From Williamwhitmania taraxaci (GTDB taxonomy: Bacteria > Bacteroidota > Bacteroidia > Bacteroidales > Williamwhitmaniaceae), in assembly GCF_900096565.1 (NCBI RefSeq), contig NZ_FMYP01000004.1, forward strand, positions 1-49,853: a stretch of DNA of 49,853 nucleotides, written 5' to 3'. The notes beneath the pieces were generated by a model. That model was not told the origin of the DNA, made no database searches, and was given only the letters and a program-made list of their open reading frames with translations. The position numbers and the translations under genes are program-made. Positions within the stretch are counted from its first letter, which is position 1. Each line of letters starts with the position of its first letter. Shown in pieces: positions 7,101-17,092 of the stretch.

Positions 7101-9317
7101 ATGCTTCATCTTCCCGCTCTGATTATTGACTTGACGCTTATTCTCGGTGCGGCTGCTGCAGTAACGCTTATTTTTAAAAGATTAAAGCAGCCGGTAGTAT
7201 TGGGATATATTATTGCTGGACTTATTATTGGTCCTTCCTTCAACCTATTCCCAACTATTCTTGAAACCGATAGCATCAAAATATGGGCCGATATAGGCGT
7301 TATTTTTCTGCTGTTTGGCCTTGGCCTCGAGTTCAGTTTTAAACGTCTAATTAAGGTTGGGGGCGTAGCAATTGTTACTGCGCTTACCGAGGTTACGCTT
7401 ACAATGGGTGTGGGGTTTGGGCTGGGTAGGTTACTTGGATGGAACACCATCGACAGTCTTTTCTTAGGCGGTATTTTGGCCATCGCATCCACCACTATTA
7501 TTATTCGTGCCTTCGATGAGTTGGGGGTAAAGAATCAGAAATTTGCAAGCGTAGTTACTGGTGTGCTGGTTATCGAAGATCTTGTGGCCGTTTTGTTAAT
7601 GGTAATGCTTTCCACCGTGGCCGTTAGCAAGACATTTGCCGGAGGCGAAATGATTATGTCGGTTTTAAAGTTGGCATTCTTCCTCGTCCTGTGGTTTGTC
7701 TCCGGAATATTTTTTCTTCCCACTTTGCTCCAAAAGTTGCGGTTGTTGCTCAACGACGAAACGCTTCTGATTGTTTCGCTAGCCTTGTGTTTCCTGATGG
7801 TTGCATTGGCTACCTATGTTGGATTCTCTCCTGCTCTTGGTGCATTCATCATGGGTTCGATCTTGGCTGAAACAACAAAAGCCGAGAGAATCGAACACCT
7901 GCTTAAGTCGGTCAAGAATCTATTTGGAGCCATTTTCTTTATTTCGGTGGGAATGCTTATTGATCCGCAGATGATGGTTCAATATGCGTTACCCATCTTT
8001 GCGGCTACCTTAGTTCTGCTATTTGCTAAACCACTATTTGTAGTATTTGGAGCCACTCTTGCAGGACAACCCCTCCGAATTGCTATGCAGTCGGGGATGT
8101 CGCTTTCCCAAATTGGAGAGTTTTCATTCATCATTGCAGCGTTAGGTCTTAGCCTTAATGTTACCAGCAGCTTTCTTTATCCCATAGCGGTTGCAGTATC
8201 GGTAATTACAACCTTTACTACCCCATACATGATTCGCCTCTCGGAGCCTGTTTACAAGACCATTGAGGGAAGACTCCCTCAAAACATAAAAAATCTTTTG
8301 GCCAAGTATAGCCTGGGAACTCAAAACATTTCGGAGGTGAGCGATTGGAAAAAGGTGCTCCGTTTTTACCTTATAAATGTGATTGTATTCTCGGTAATCA
8401 TTGTTTTTATTATAATTCTGAGTACAAAATATCTCGAACCACTCTTCTCCGGATATGAGTGGAGCAGGGTGATCACGGTAATGGTTTCCCTTGCAGTGCT
8501 GGCACCATTTCTGTGGGCACTCGCATTCCGCCGCACGCAGCGTCAGGCGTACGCCAATGTGTGGATTAATCCGGCTCGGCGACGCCCTTTGATCATGCTT
8601 CTATTTTCAAGGGTATTGTTGGCGGTATTCTATATCGGTTTTTTGTTTCATCGACTCTTTTCTCCCAAGATCGCCTTGATGGGCGTAGTTGTTGCGAGTA
8701 TTATCCTTCTGATTCTCTCAAGAAGGATTAAGGCTTTTTATGGCCAAATTGAATTGCGATTTTTAACCAACTACCATGCGCGGGAAACAGAGACTGACTC
8801 AAAGGTGATCCCAACGCCGTGGGATACCCACATCACCTCGTTTGTGTTGAGTCCCCAATCACCCTACATCGGGAAAACCCTGTTTGAGGCTCGGCTGAGG
8901 GAGGATTTCGGAATAAACATTGCAGCTATTGAGCGTGGCGATCTCTTAATCAATATCCCAAACCGGTTCGAACACCTTTACCCGCACGATAACCTTATGG
9001 TAATTGGCACGGATGAGCAGCTCAATAAGTTCAATAAGCACCTGGATGATAGTGTAAATGAAACGCCTACCGTAGATATAAAGAAGCACGTTGCGCTGCA
9101 TCAATTCACGGTAGGTAGTCGCTCACCGCTGATAAGTAAAAGCATTCGCATATCGAAGATACGGGAACGATCCAAAGGGTTGGTTGTCGGGATTGAACGC
9201 AACGGCCAGCGGTTGCTAAACCCCGAATCGGATATGCTATTTGAGGAGGATGATAAGGTGTGGATTGTTGGAAACGAAAAGCGTATCCAGATTTTGCTCA
9301 AGGAACTTGCCGACTAG
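7101..9317 (+). CDS. CPA2-family monovalent cation/proton antiporter with tandem TrkA_C domains
   Basis: The 738-residue protein starts with a Na+/H+ exchanger domain (about 10-390, roughly 12 hydrophobic segments). It includes QPVVLGYIIAGLIIGP, LFLLFGLGLEFSF and the GVLVIEDLVAV helix typical of KefB/C-type transporters. A second membrane block (about 410-555) has four more segments. Two TrkA_C ligand-binding domains follow (about 580-655 and 665-735). There is no TrkA_N nucleotide-binding domain between membrane part and C-domains, so gating by NAD(H) through that fold is not expected. It exports K+ or Na+ in exchange for protons; the ion is unknown. Confidence 0.92.
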   Translation: MLHLPALIIDLTLILGAAAAVTLIFKRLKQPVVLGYIIAGLIIGPSFNLFPTILETDSIKIWADIGVIFLLFGLGLEFSFKRLIKVGGVAIVTALTEVTLTMGVGFGLGRLLGWNTIDSLFLGGILAIASTTIIIRAFDELGVKNQKFASVVTGVLVIEDLVAVLLMVMLSTVAVSKTFAGGEMIMSVLKLAFFLVLWFVSGIFFLPTLLQKLRLLLNDETLLIVSLALCFLMVALATYVGFSPALGAFIMGSILAETTKAERIEHLLKSVKNLFGAIFFISVGMLIDPQMMVQYALPIFAATLVLLFAKPLFVVFGATLAGQPLRIAMQSGMSLSQIGEFSFIIAALGLSLNVTSSFLYPIAVAVSVITTFTTPYMIRLSEPVYKTIEGRLPQNIKNLLAKYSLGTQNISEVSDWKKVLRFYLINVIVFSVIIVFIIILSTKYLEPLFSGYEWSRVITVMVSLAVLAPFLWALAFRRTQRQAYANVWINPARRRPLIMLLFSRVLLAVFYIGFLFHRLFSPKIALMGVVVASIILLILSRRIKAFYGQIELRFLTNYHARETETDSKVIPTPWDTHITSFVLSPQSPYIGKTLFEARLREDFGINIAAIERGDLLINIPNRFEHLYPHDNLMVIGTDEQLNKFNKHLDDSVNETPTVDIKKHVALHQFTVGSRSPLISKSIRISKIRERSKGLVVGIERNGQRLLNPESDMLFEEDDKVWIVGNEKRIQILLKELAD

Positions 9318-9492
9318 CATGGAGAAAGCCTCTTTCATTTCAAATCATTTGCGGGCTAAATCAGGACGTAAATAACCAAATAAATAATTATACTTGTAGT
9401 TTGGCGTCGATATAATCATCCTAAATAACACTGATTTGCACAGAGTGAACTTTTTTATCTGAATTATTTTAGAAACGGCTTAAACGTACATT

Positions 9493-10164
9493 ATGACAAC
9501 ACGATTACTATTTGTATTGATTTTTGCTGGTCTATGCTTTGGCTGCGAAAAAACGGAGGAGAATGGTGTAGATACTATTACGTTGCCGGTTAAAAAGCAT
9601 TTTATTGCTGGCCAGTTTATCGGCGACTCCCTTGTTTCGAACTGTTTTATACCGGTAAAAGAGGTTAAAGGATATCGAAAAGGGGATGATTTAAATTACA
9701 CCTATTTAGATTCCGTGCTTTTTGACGTAAATAGCGATGGTATAAACGATATAAAGTTCAGATACTATGAAGAATTAGTGACTTATAATTGTCCCCCGCC
9801 AAGTAATCCTGACGTAGTGGGTGATTGCTTTCCTGTTTTTTCTAAAATTGGTGCTATTGAATTGCTCTCAAATGTAGAAATTGCATATAATGTAATTGAT
9901 TACCCTATACGGGTTACTCAAGCACAAAAGTTTGTTCAGGGAGATACTATTAGTAACCATACTTTATGGACAAAGGAAAAAATTCAAATGATTGGGAATG
10001 TGCAAAGCACCACACCATTTAATAGTTGGAGTATAGATGATTATTTGAGTTTTGTTGGGATAAGGATGATTAATAGGAGCGATACACTCTACGGATGGAT
10101 TAGAGTTAACACTGCATATAATTCAAAATTCTTAATCTCAGATTATGCTGTTAGGGTGAAATAA
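9493..10164 (+). CDS. Lipoprotein of unknown function
   Basis: The 223-residue protein has a lipoprotein signal with lipobox LCFGC (Cys18), followed by acidic residues. The mature part contains the segment DVNSDGINDIKFRYYEE, which resembles a calcium-binding DxNxDGxxD loop, and a C-terminal YGWIRVN strand. Similar architectures are common among Bacteroidota outer-membrane lipoproteins of unknown role. Confidence 0.75.
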   Translation: MTTRLLFVLIFAGLCFGCEKTEENGVDTITLPVKKHFIAGQFIGDSLVSNCFIPVKEVKGYRKGDDLNYTYLDSVLFDVNSDGINDIKFRYYEELVTYNCPPPSNPDVVGDCFPVFSKIGAIELLSNVEIAYNVIDYPIRVTQAQKFVQGDTISNHTLWTKEKIQMIGNVQSTTPFNSWSIDDYLSFVGIRMINRSDTLYGWIRVNTAYNSKFLISDYAVRVK

Positions 10165-10705
10165 AGCAAATCCTGATTGTATTCTTGATGCAAGGGAACT
10201 ACAATATCATATGGAACGCCATAGGAGGGTGATTGGCGTTAACCTTAGGTGAGTCTTAGAGCCTTCGATGTAACTTAGCAACCTCGGTATAAATAGGTAA
10301 TCGCTCAATGGTATCACCGATCTGCTGTATTAGCATCCATCTTCTCCTCTGCAATTATCAAAAGAATGCAAAACGCCTTAACGGATATGCTCTTGCATTC
10401 CTTGTTATTCCTTAGGTTCCATTGGTTAAAATTCGATTGAATCGGCTACACACTCAAAAAAAATATAGCGGATACTTGCGTGGGATTGCAGTATGGTTTA
10501 TATTTATTGAAGAAAGAATCGACAGATACGGAGTGCTTTACCTTCTCATCATTTAGGCTGCATCACCATGAATCTGTTTTTAGGCACCAGTAAGTTTTAT
10601 ATCCGACAGTATCCTTAATGGGTTATCTTTCATAGAAAAGTGTAGTTTTTCAGTTATCCTATTCATCGTTTCTTTTAAAACCATATTTACTAAACCCTTA
10701 CCAAA
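10165..10705. other. Intergenic region, no feature seen
   Basis: About 540 bases with stops in all frames, no strong hairpin and no recognised RNA. Confidence 0.5.
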
Positions 10706-10927
10706 ATGGACGCAACATCGGTTTTACTGAATACACTGGTATGGCTATTACCATTAATCATTGTTCTGGCTATCTGGGACGTCGTTTGGAAAATTATTGC
10801 CATGTGGAAATCGGCTCGAAACAACGACATGGCATGGTTTATTTGTATTGCCATTTTCAACACAGCAGGAATTCTACCCATTATCTACATTTTATTACAT
10901 CGGAAGAAATCCAGTGATATAACGTAA
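10706..10927 (+). CDS. DUF5652 family small membrane protein
   Basis: This 73-residue protein has two hydrophobic helices (about 9-30 and 44-62) separated by WKSARNNDMAWF. That charged-aromatic loop and the ILPIIYI(L) end match what I recall of DUF5652. Function is unknown. It lies 79 bases upstream of the patatin-like gene on the same strand and could be co-transcribed with it. Confidence 0.75.
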   Translation: MDATSVLLNTLVWLLPLIIVLAIWDVVWKIIAMWKSARNNDMAWFICIAIFNTAGILPIIYILLHRKKSSDIT

Positions 10928-11006
10928 GCAGTATTATAGAAATCTTCAATTTCCCTGAGACTAGCCACAATACTGCTGATAATTCCTTTCTATTAAAATC
11001 TAAGCC

Positions 11007-12830
11007 ATGAGTAATCAAAATACTTTTCGAATTGGCATTTCAATGGCGGGAGCCATCTCTGCCGGAGCTTACACTGCTGGTGTAATGGATTACCTATTCG
11101 AAGCCTTAGAGAGTTGGCAAAAAGCCAAAGATCTTGGCTTACCCGACGTTCCCAAACACAGCGTTATCATTGAAATTTTAAGTGGAGCATCGGCTGGTGG
11201 AATGACTGCGGTGATTACCTGTGCGGGCATTCAACGTAATTTTCCGCATATTAACCATCAGAATTACGCAACCGCTGCGAGCACCCAAAATCCTATGTTC
11301 GACTCCTGGGTTAACCTTACGGAACAGCCTTCGAGTGATATGATGAGCCAAATGCTTAGCTCCGATGATATCCTCAGCACTGCATCAAACCCGGACAAGG
11401 AGGTTCGATCAATATTCAACTCCCTGTTTATTGAGAAAATTGCTCGCCGGACTATCGATAGCCTTATTGCTGATCCAAGCATCCAGCGAAAGTATATTGC
11501 CGATGATTTGGAACTGTTTACCACCATTACAAATCTTCGCGGGTTTAACTATCAGCTGCAGTTTATTACGGCTGAGGGTAAACGAGAGGATCGGATGACG
11601 ATGCATAAGGATATTGTCCATTTTCAGCTTAACCCTACCGGAACATATCGTAACGATGGAAAAATCCCTTTCAATTTTTCCACGCCCGATGGTGTAAATC
11701 GCAACCTGCTTATTGATGCAGCCATTGCTACTGGAGCATTTCCTGTTGGATTGGCTCCTCGAGTTCTTACTCGCGATCCAAAGTATATCAACGATAATCC
11801 TTTGCTTAAAATATCTCACACCAAGAATGCCTTAGTGGATCCCCTTACCGATTATACTACCGTTTGTGTAGATGGTGGCGTGATAAACAATGAACCATAC
11901 GATACTACCGAAACCATATTATTCAATCGCAGAAAGGCCGAAATAGCACAGGAGTTGGGTTCCGCCGCCGCTGCCGATTACAAAATGGCAATTAGCGCTG
12001 CCAATTTCGATACCACCGTGCTTACCATTGATCCTTTTCCTAACTACGAAGATAAACCTATTGGCAACTACTTCGATTTAGTAGCCTTAAAGTTTGCAGC
12101 ACCCGACCTTGTTGGTGCCATGCGCCAGCAGCTGATGCTCAAGACCGACTTGCTCGAAAAGGCTTATAGCGAGGATGATTATTCGCGGTTTATGATTGCC
12201 CCAATAAGAACCAAGGGTGGAATTACCCAGAAGTATAGCATTGCTTGCGGCTCGCTTGGCGGATTTGGCGGATTTTTCAATAAGCAGTTTAGGGTGCACG
12301 ATTATATGCTTGGCCGTAGAAATTGCCAACGCTTTATTCAGCAATTCTTTTCCGTTCCTGTGTCGGCCAACAACCCCATTATACGGTTTGGATACGAGGG
12401 AATCAACGCCGATATTATTCAAGGGAGAACTAGTAACGACCGACCCATTATTCCCGACATTCGTATCTCCGACGATAATACGCATATTATTCTACCTATG
12501 GAGGAAAAGGAGTTTGACTATCCTGCCATAAGCCTGAAATATTTAATGAGCCTAGAGCCGCTTGTCCAGAAGCGTTTCGGCATAGTCTTAGACAATATTG
12601 CAAATGGAAAGAATCCGGGAACACAAACCAGTGCTGAGAATCCTATTGTAAAGCGAATTCGTAAGCATTCTTGGTTTGGACGTAATATTTCCGGTCCGAT
12701 AGGAACGTTTACTGCCGAAAAGTTTATCGCAATGGGAAAGACGGCGGGGAAGGGTATTGCAGCCGAAAAGTTTATTGATGCCGTGATTACCGATATGGAT
12801 AAGCGTGGATTACTCAATCAGGATTGCTAA
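11007..12830 (+). CDS. Patatin-like phospholipase family protein
   Basis: The protein (607 residues) has a patatin fold in its first half: an oxyanion-type glycine-rich start (GISMAGAISAGAYTAGV, 10-26), the nucleophile elbow SGASAGG with Ser62, and the catalytic-dyad Asp in VDGGVINNEP (near 290). The family hydrolyses acyl esters of phospholipids or other lipids with a Ser-Asp dyad. No signal peptide is seen, so it is likely cytoplasmic. The C-terminal ~280 residues are not recognised. It is longer than the simple 300-residue patatins, such as the one at 43098. Confidence 0.88.
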   Translation: MSNQNTFRIGISMAGAISAGAYTAGVMDYLFEALESWQKAKDLGLPDVPKHSVIIEILSGASAGGMTAVITCAGIQRNFPHINHQNYATAASTQNPMFDSWVNLTEQPSSDMMSQMLSSDDILSTASNPDKEVRSIFNSLFIEKIARRTIDSLIADPSIQRKYIADDLELFTTITNLRGFNYQLQFITAEGKREDRMTMHKDIVHFQLNPTGTYRNDGKIPFNFSTPDGVNRNLLIDAAIATGAFPVGLAPRVLTRDPKYINDNPLLKISHTKNALVDPLTDYTTVCVDGGVINNEPYDTTETILFNRRKAEIAQELGSAAAADYKMAISAANFDTTVLTIDPFPNYEDKPIGNYFDLVALKFAAPDLVGAMRQQLMLKTDLLEKAYSEDDYSRFMIAPIRTKGGITQKYSIACGSLGGFGGFFNKQFRVHDYMLGRRNCQRFIQQFFSVPVSANNPIIRFGYEGINADIIQGRTSNDRPIIPDIRISDDNTHIILPMEEKEFDYPAISLKYLMSLEPLVQKRFGIVLDNIANGKNPGTQTSAENPIVKRIRKHSWFGRNISGPIGTFTAEKFIAMGKTAGKGIAAEKFIDAVITDMDKRGLLNQDC

Positions 12831-12997
12831 CCACAAATTTTTGGCCATTTTCACTAAAATCTAAGCAGAATGACGGTTTCATCTATTATCATTCCCAACC
12901 AGTCTAATCTCGTTTGTCATTATGACGAGTTGTTCTTTATATTGCTTATAATCTCAATGCCATATTGTAAAGTTATAATTCTGAAATATATATAACC

Positions 12998-13708
12998 ATG
13001 CTCACTATAGGCTTTTCTCGTGCTACCAGCGAACCAAAATACCAGCTATACATTAGCTGGCTCAAGAGCATAGATCCCAGCTTGGGGGTTGTAAACTTTT
13101 ATGGGATGGAGATTCCGGAGGCGTTACAGGCGCTCGAAAAATGTTCGGGTATTGTAATTACTGGTGGCGAAGATGTGCATCCCTCTCACTATGGCAAGGC
13201 GGAGGAGGAGCTGCGGTGCAGTTGTGATCCCTATCGCGATAGCCTTGAGCTGGCTCTTATCGACAAGGCGCTGGCAATTAAGTTGCCCCTGTTGGCTATT
13301 TGCCGTGGCGAACAAATCCTAAACGTGAGCCAAGGAGGCGATCTGATTGTCGATATCGTCTCCGACTATGGAGACACTGCCAACCATGGTTCAATAGGCG
13401 ATCAGCTGATTTACCACAGTGTAACTATCGATGCTTCGAGCAATCTTTTTCGAATTTGCCAAGCAACATCTTTCGAAATTATTACCGTTCACCACCAGGC
13501 TGTAAAAACGTTAGCATCCTGTTTTCGACCCACAGCCTTTGCTCCCGATGGAATTCTTGAAGCATATGAATGGCTCCATCCCGAAGGAAAATGTTACCTA
13601 AATGCCGTGCAGTGGCACCCCGAAAAGGGCGATTATCGTAATTCTCTAAGTCGGGCAATTGGCAACGATTTCATTGAAAAGGTATATCTTTATTCTAGCG
13701 TAAAATAA
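12998..13708 (+). CDS. Gamma-glutamyl-gamma-aminobutyrate hydrolase family (peptidase C26, class I amidotransferase-like)
   Basis: The protein (236 residues) has the class I glutamine amidotransferase fold: ITGGEDVHPSHYG (54-66), the nucleophile Cys102 in LLAICRGEQ, and the catalytic His in QWHPE near the C-terminus. This combination marks the PuuD-type C26 hydrolases, which cleave gamma-glutamyl amide bonds such as gamma-glutamyl-GABA. It has no puu pathway neighbours. The next gene, a hydroxyacid dehydrogenase, is on the same strand but 188 bases away. Confidence 0.88.
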   Translation: MLTIGFSRATSEPKYQLYISWLKSIDPSLGVVNFYGMEIPEALQALEKCSGIVITGGEDVHPSHYGKAEEELRCSCDPYRDSLELALIDKALAIKLPLLAICRGEQILNVSQGGDLIVDIVSDYGDTANHGSIGDQLIYHSVTIDASSNLFRICQATSFEIITVHHQAVKTLASCFRPTAFAPDGILEAYEWLHPEGKCYLNAVQWHPEKGDYRNSLSRAIGNDFIEKVYLYSSVK

Positions 13709-13896
13709 TTACCTATATCTAATTGCCTTCCACAACCATTTTGCTTTATTAGGCGCCGATCAACTTTGATTTGCGGGAGAATCAAAATATTTCGCCATTG
13801 GATTGCTAAATTATTCCGGAATCGATTTCCTTTGCAGGTGCAATGCTGCATTGAATGCACTTTTGATGCAGCCCATTTAATAATCGACATGGAACA

Positions 13897-14895
13897 ATGA
13901 TAGATAGAGCCAATAAGAGAGTATTAATCTCCAGAATATTTCCAGAAGTAGGAGTCGAGCGGCTTCAAAGCGCAGGCTTTACCGTAACGGCATGGGATCA
14001 GGATAGGCCCATGACCCAAGATGAGCTCATTGAGCAGGCAAAACAGCACGATGCTCTCTTCTGCACGCTTTCCGATAAGATTGATGCGAAGTTCTTGGGC
14101 GAGTGTTCTCACCTCGACATCATTTCCCAGTTTGCGGTGGGCTACGATAACATCGATATTGTAGAGGCTACACGCTTGGGTATTCCCGTTGGTTTTACCC
14201 CCGATGCCATGAGCAATGCTACTGCCGATATTGCCTTTGGGCTAATGATTGCCACCTCGCGCAAGATGTTTTTCATGCACAAGCAAATACTCAGTGGTAG
14301 CTGGACCAGCTTTAAGCCTAATGCTAACTTGGGCATGGAGCTTACCGGGAAAACGTTGGGTATTTATGGTTTAGGACGTATTGGAATGGAGATGGCCAAG
14401 CGTTGCAAGGGTGCCTACAACATGAAGGTTATTTACCACAACCGCACACGAAACGAAGCTGCCGAAAAGCAGCTCGATGCCGCTTATGTCGCCTTTGCAG
14501 AACTGCTGGCGCAGAGCGATGTTCTTTCTATTCACTGTGCCCTTACTGCCGATACGCGGGAGATATTCAATAAAGCAGCCTTTGCCCAAATGAAGCCTAC
14601 CTCAATATTCATTAATACATCGCGTGGATTGGTGCACAATGAGCCTGATTTGATTGAAGCGTTGAACGCCGGAACTATTTGGGGTGCAGGGCTGGATGTT
14701 ACCAACCCCGAACCCATGCAGCCCGACAACCCGCTGCTGCAAATGGAAAACGTTTCCGTGCTGCCCCATATTGGTTCCGCTACTATGGAGGCCCGTGGTA
14801 AAATGGCGCAAATGGCTGCCGAAAATATCATAGAGTTTTACCGTAGCAAGCACGTTCCGCATATTGTGAATCCTGAGGTGCTGAAGAACAAGTAG
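13897..14895 (+). CDS. D-2-hydroxyacid dehydrogenase (glyoxylate/hydroxypyruvate reductase type)
   Basis: This 332-residue NAD(P)-dependent enzyme has both 2-hydroxyacid dehydrogenase signatures: the Rossmann motif GLGRIG (158-163) in LTGKTLGIYGLGRIG, and the catalytic Arg in INTSRGLVHNE. The acid/base His is in LPHIGSAT near 291. The FAVGYDNID segment at about 79-87 is typical of the GyaR/GhrB branch, which reduces glyoxylate or hydroxypyruvate to glycolate or D-glycerate. Cofactor preference is uncertain. The frame stays open for 56 codons beyond the TAG stop. Confidence 0.9.
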   Translation: MIDRANKRVLISRIFPEVGVERLQSAGFTVTAWDQDRPMTQDELIEQAKQHDALFCTLSDKIDAKFLGECSHLDIISQFAVGYDNIDIVEATRLGIPVGFTPDAMSNATADIAFGLMIATSRKMFFMHKQILSGSWTSFKPNANLGMELTGKTLGIYGLGRIGMEMAKRCKGAYNMKVIYHNRTRNEAAEKQLDAAYVAFAELLAQSDVLSIHCALTADTREIFNKAAFAQMKPTSIFINTSRGLVHNEPDLIEALNAGTIWGAGLDVTNPEPMQPDNPLLQMENVSVLPHIGSATMEARGKMAQMAAENIIEFYRSKHVPHIVNPEVLKNK

Positions 14896-14964
14896 GGTTG
14901 CTACTCGATACGAACATTTGAGCGATGTCTCGATTATTTTGGACTCATTGAAATTGAAAAGGAG

Positions 14965-15066
14965 ATGAATAGGGTGAAATACATCAATAAAACTAATCTT
15001 TTCGATCGCTTAATAAATTTGCTGGAGCATAGAATCATTGAAGATATCCCAATGGAGTTGAGGTAA
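14965..15066 (+). CDS. Possible 33-codon small ORF
   Basis: A GGAG sequence precedes an ATG that opens a 33-codon frame reading NKTNLFDRLINLLEHRIIED and ending in TAA. The composition looks protein-like, with a leucine-rich amphipathic stretch. No family is recognised. It is in the same frame as the preceding dehydrogenase gene and could be chance. Confidence 0.2.
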   Translation: MNRVKYINKTNLFDRLINLLEHRIIEDIPMELR

Positions 15067-15149
15067 GCTACACTAAATTCGATGTTAGAATCAATGTATA
15101 GGTTACTCACAGTTATTGATGTATTTTGGTGGATAGAAAATTTTATTAG

Positions 15150-16213
15150 ATGAAAAAATATCTTTTTGCAATTACGTTTCTATTCATTGCTCCGTTAGCC
15201 TACGCCAATATGGCCTCGCCATACATTGAGGGATCACAATTTTGTTCTCCACTGACGAGTAGAAATATCCGTATTTTAAAGGAGACGATAGATGTATCCA
15301 TAAATAGTAACTTTTCTGCTGCAGTCTTTGACGTGCAATATCAAATACAAGCCAAGATAGAGGGAAACAAATACCGTTACTTTTTGAAGCAAAGGATTGT
15401 GGCCCCAATTTTAAGGTATGGGTTGATAGTAAAGAGGTGATGCTAAAAGAAATTCCGGAAGAAATTCAGTTAGCAAAGGGGTCACCTTTTGAACCGTTCA
15501 GTAGTTCTTTTGGTATCTCAGAAGAAAGTAATCGTGTAATGGATTATTTAACTAGTGGTAATTATCGATATTTTGAGATAGACATTGATGCAGGAATTCA
15601 TATAGTTAAGGTAATGTACTCTGCAACCTTTTGGATCAATAATTCTGAATGGGTAAAAGAACGAAGTTTTCGTTATGCCCTTTCTCCTGCCAAGTATTGG
15701 CAAAGTTATGGGACTCTCGATATTACCATTAATTCAACTGAATTTAAAAAGAGTTATACAACAAGCCTTGGGTCGCCTTCGGAACAATCATCTCCTACTC
15801 TTGCACATTGGCATTTTATGTCACTTCCAGAAGAAGATATAATTATTTCCTATACTCCAGAGGTTAGTCTATTTGCTACTATTATGATTGCTATAGGCCC
15901 ATTTGGATTAGGCTCTTTATTGTTATTAATTGCAATCATGCTGCATGGTTGTGTTATAAAGCGATATCGGCGACATGATGTTACCACAAGATTGCCATGG
16001 GTAGTAATTGTTGGAAGCCTTATTATTCCATTGTTTGTTCTGATAAGCATAATTGGCTTTTTCCCACTAATTGATATTTGCATTGGAACTGAGGCTGGAG
16101 GTCATCATGGCTATACTTTTTTAATCATTCTATTATATCCAGTAATAGCGCTTTTATATTGGCTTATTATGTGGTTTTACGATTGGATGCTACGTCGAAA
16201 AACTAAGGGATAA
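15150..16213 (+). pseudogene. Exported/membrane protein gene interrupted by a -1 frameshift
   Basis: Two overlapping frames form one gene. Frame A starts at ATG 15150 with a signal peptide (MKKYLFAITFLFIAPLAYA) and runs into TGA at 15438. Frame B continues to 16213. Frame B is protein-like well before its first start codon (FEAKDCGPNFKVWVDSKEV from 15383), while frame A ends in unrelated sequence after KYRYF. The switch fits loss of one T in the T5 run at 15381-15385. The intact protein would have a signal peptide, an extracytoplasmic beta-rich domain of about 230 residues and three C-terminal membrane helices. Function is unknown. A sequencing error or programmed frameshift remains possible. 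Confidence 0.75.
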
Positions 16214-16250
16214 ATCCTTTCACTTCTATCAAACATATTAGCACATTCTC

Positions 16251-16796
16251 TTAATACTTATTCCACCCACTAATCGCTTCAATTGGCTTGCGGAACTTCT
16301 CGCGATCTTCTTCACTCTTGGGATATCCCATGGTAATGAGTAGCGGTATGCGCCTATTCTTAGGTATTTCGAGTAGTGCTCTCACCTTTTTCTCGTCGAA
16401 CCACCCCAGCATGCAGGTGCCAATGCCCAGCTCCGCTGCCTGAAGACAGAAGTGCTCCGCAGCAATACCCACGTCGATGAGCGGGAAGTCCTTCTTCTTG
16501 ATTAAGCCACCCAGCTTAGAGGTAACGTTAGCGGGCTCCATTACCACGGCTACAATTACCACGGCTTGCGGTGCAAACTTATTCATGCCCAGCACTCCGC
16601 TTACCGCAGCATCGGCCATCTTATTCCGCAGCAATGGATTATCAACCACCACAAAGCGCCATGGCTGTGCGTTGCATGCCGATGGCGCCAGCTGCGCTGC
16701 TACCAGGCATTGCATTAGCTTATCTTGTTCGATGGGTTGGTCGGTATACGCTCTAACGCTGCGGCGTTGCTTTACTAGTTGGATAAAGGATGCCAT
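16251..16796 (-). CDS. Nitroreductase family protein (FMN-dependent)
   Basis: The 181-residue protein matches the compact nitroreductase fold, which uses FMN and NAD(P)H and acts as a dimer. The N-terminal RRSVRAYTDQPI (12-23) supplies FMN phosphate contacts, APSACNAQPWRFVVV (38-52) is the second FMN loop, and the AELGIGTCMLGWFDEKKV helix-turn is typical. The physiological substrate (quinone, nitroaromatic, flavin) cannot be deduced. Confidence 0.9.
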   Translation of the reverse strand: MASFIQLVKQRRSVRAYTDQPIEQDKLMQCLVAAQLAPSACNAQPWRFVVVDNPLLRNKMADAAVSGVLGMNKFAPQAVVIVAVVMEPANVTSKLGGLIKKKDFPLIDVGIAAEHFCLQAAELGIGTCMLGWFDEKKVRALLEIPKNRRIPLLITMGYPKSEEDREKFRKPIEAISGWNKY

Positions 16797-16986
16797 GGTA
16801 TTGCTCTTTAGTTTGAGGGAAAGGTAGGTAAATTGAACGAAGATTCGAATGTCTGTATCTCCTTTTAATGCCGAGGCCTCACTACCTCGGCTATTGCGTG
16901 TTGCACTATTGGCGCTTAGCTGTAGCTTGCGTAGGATTGTAATCTCGTTTATTCAATAAAAGAAGTCTCCTCTGTCGGTATTAAAA

Positions 16987-17017
16987 ATTGGCGTTTTAAA
17001 TTATTCCATTACTTTCG
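16987..17017 (+). promoter_or_regulatory. Promoter of the gene at 17093
   Basis: TTG at 16988-16990 is followed after 19 bases by TACTTTCG (17010-17017), one mismatch from TAnnTTTG. The ATG lies 75 bases downstream. Confidence 0.45.
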
Positions 17018-17092
17018 TGTAATGTTTCCTGATGTTTATTGGTTTGATTGCTCAGCCAAAGTTTGGAATCTCATCTAAATTGAATCTCGAAT

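Noticed and set aside
15437-16213. Independent downstream gene translationally coupled to 15150-15440
   Set aside because: Its frame is coding-like upstream of any start codon, so one frameshifted gene explains the data better than two overlapping genes.
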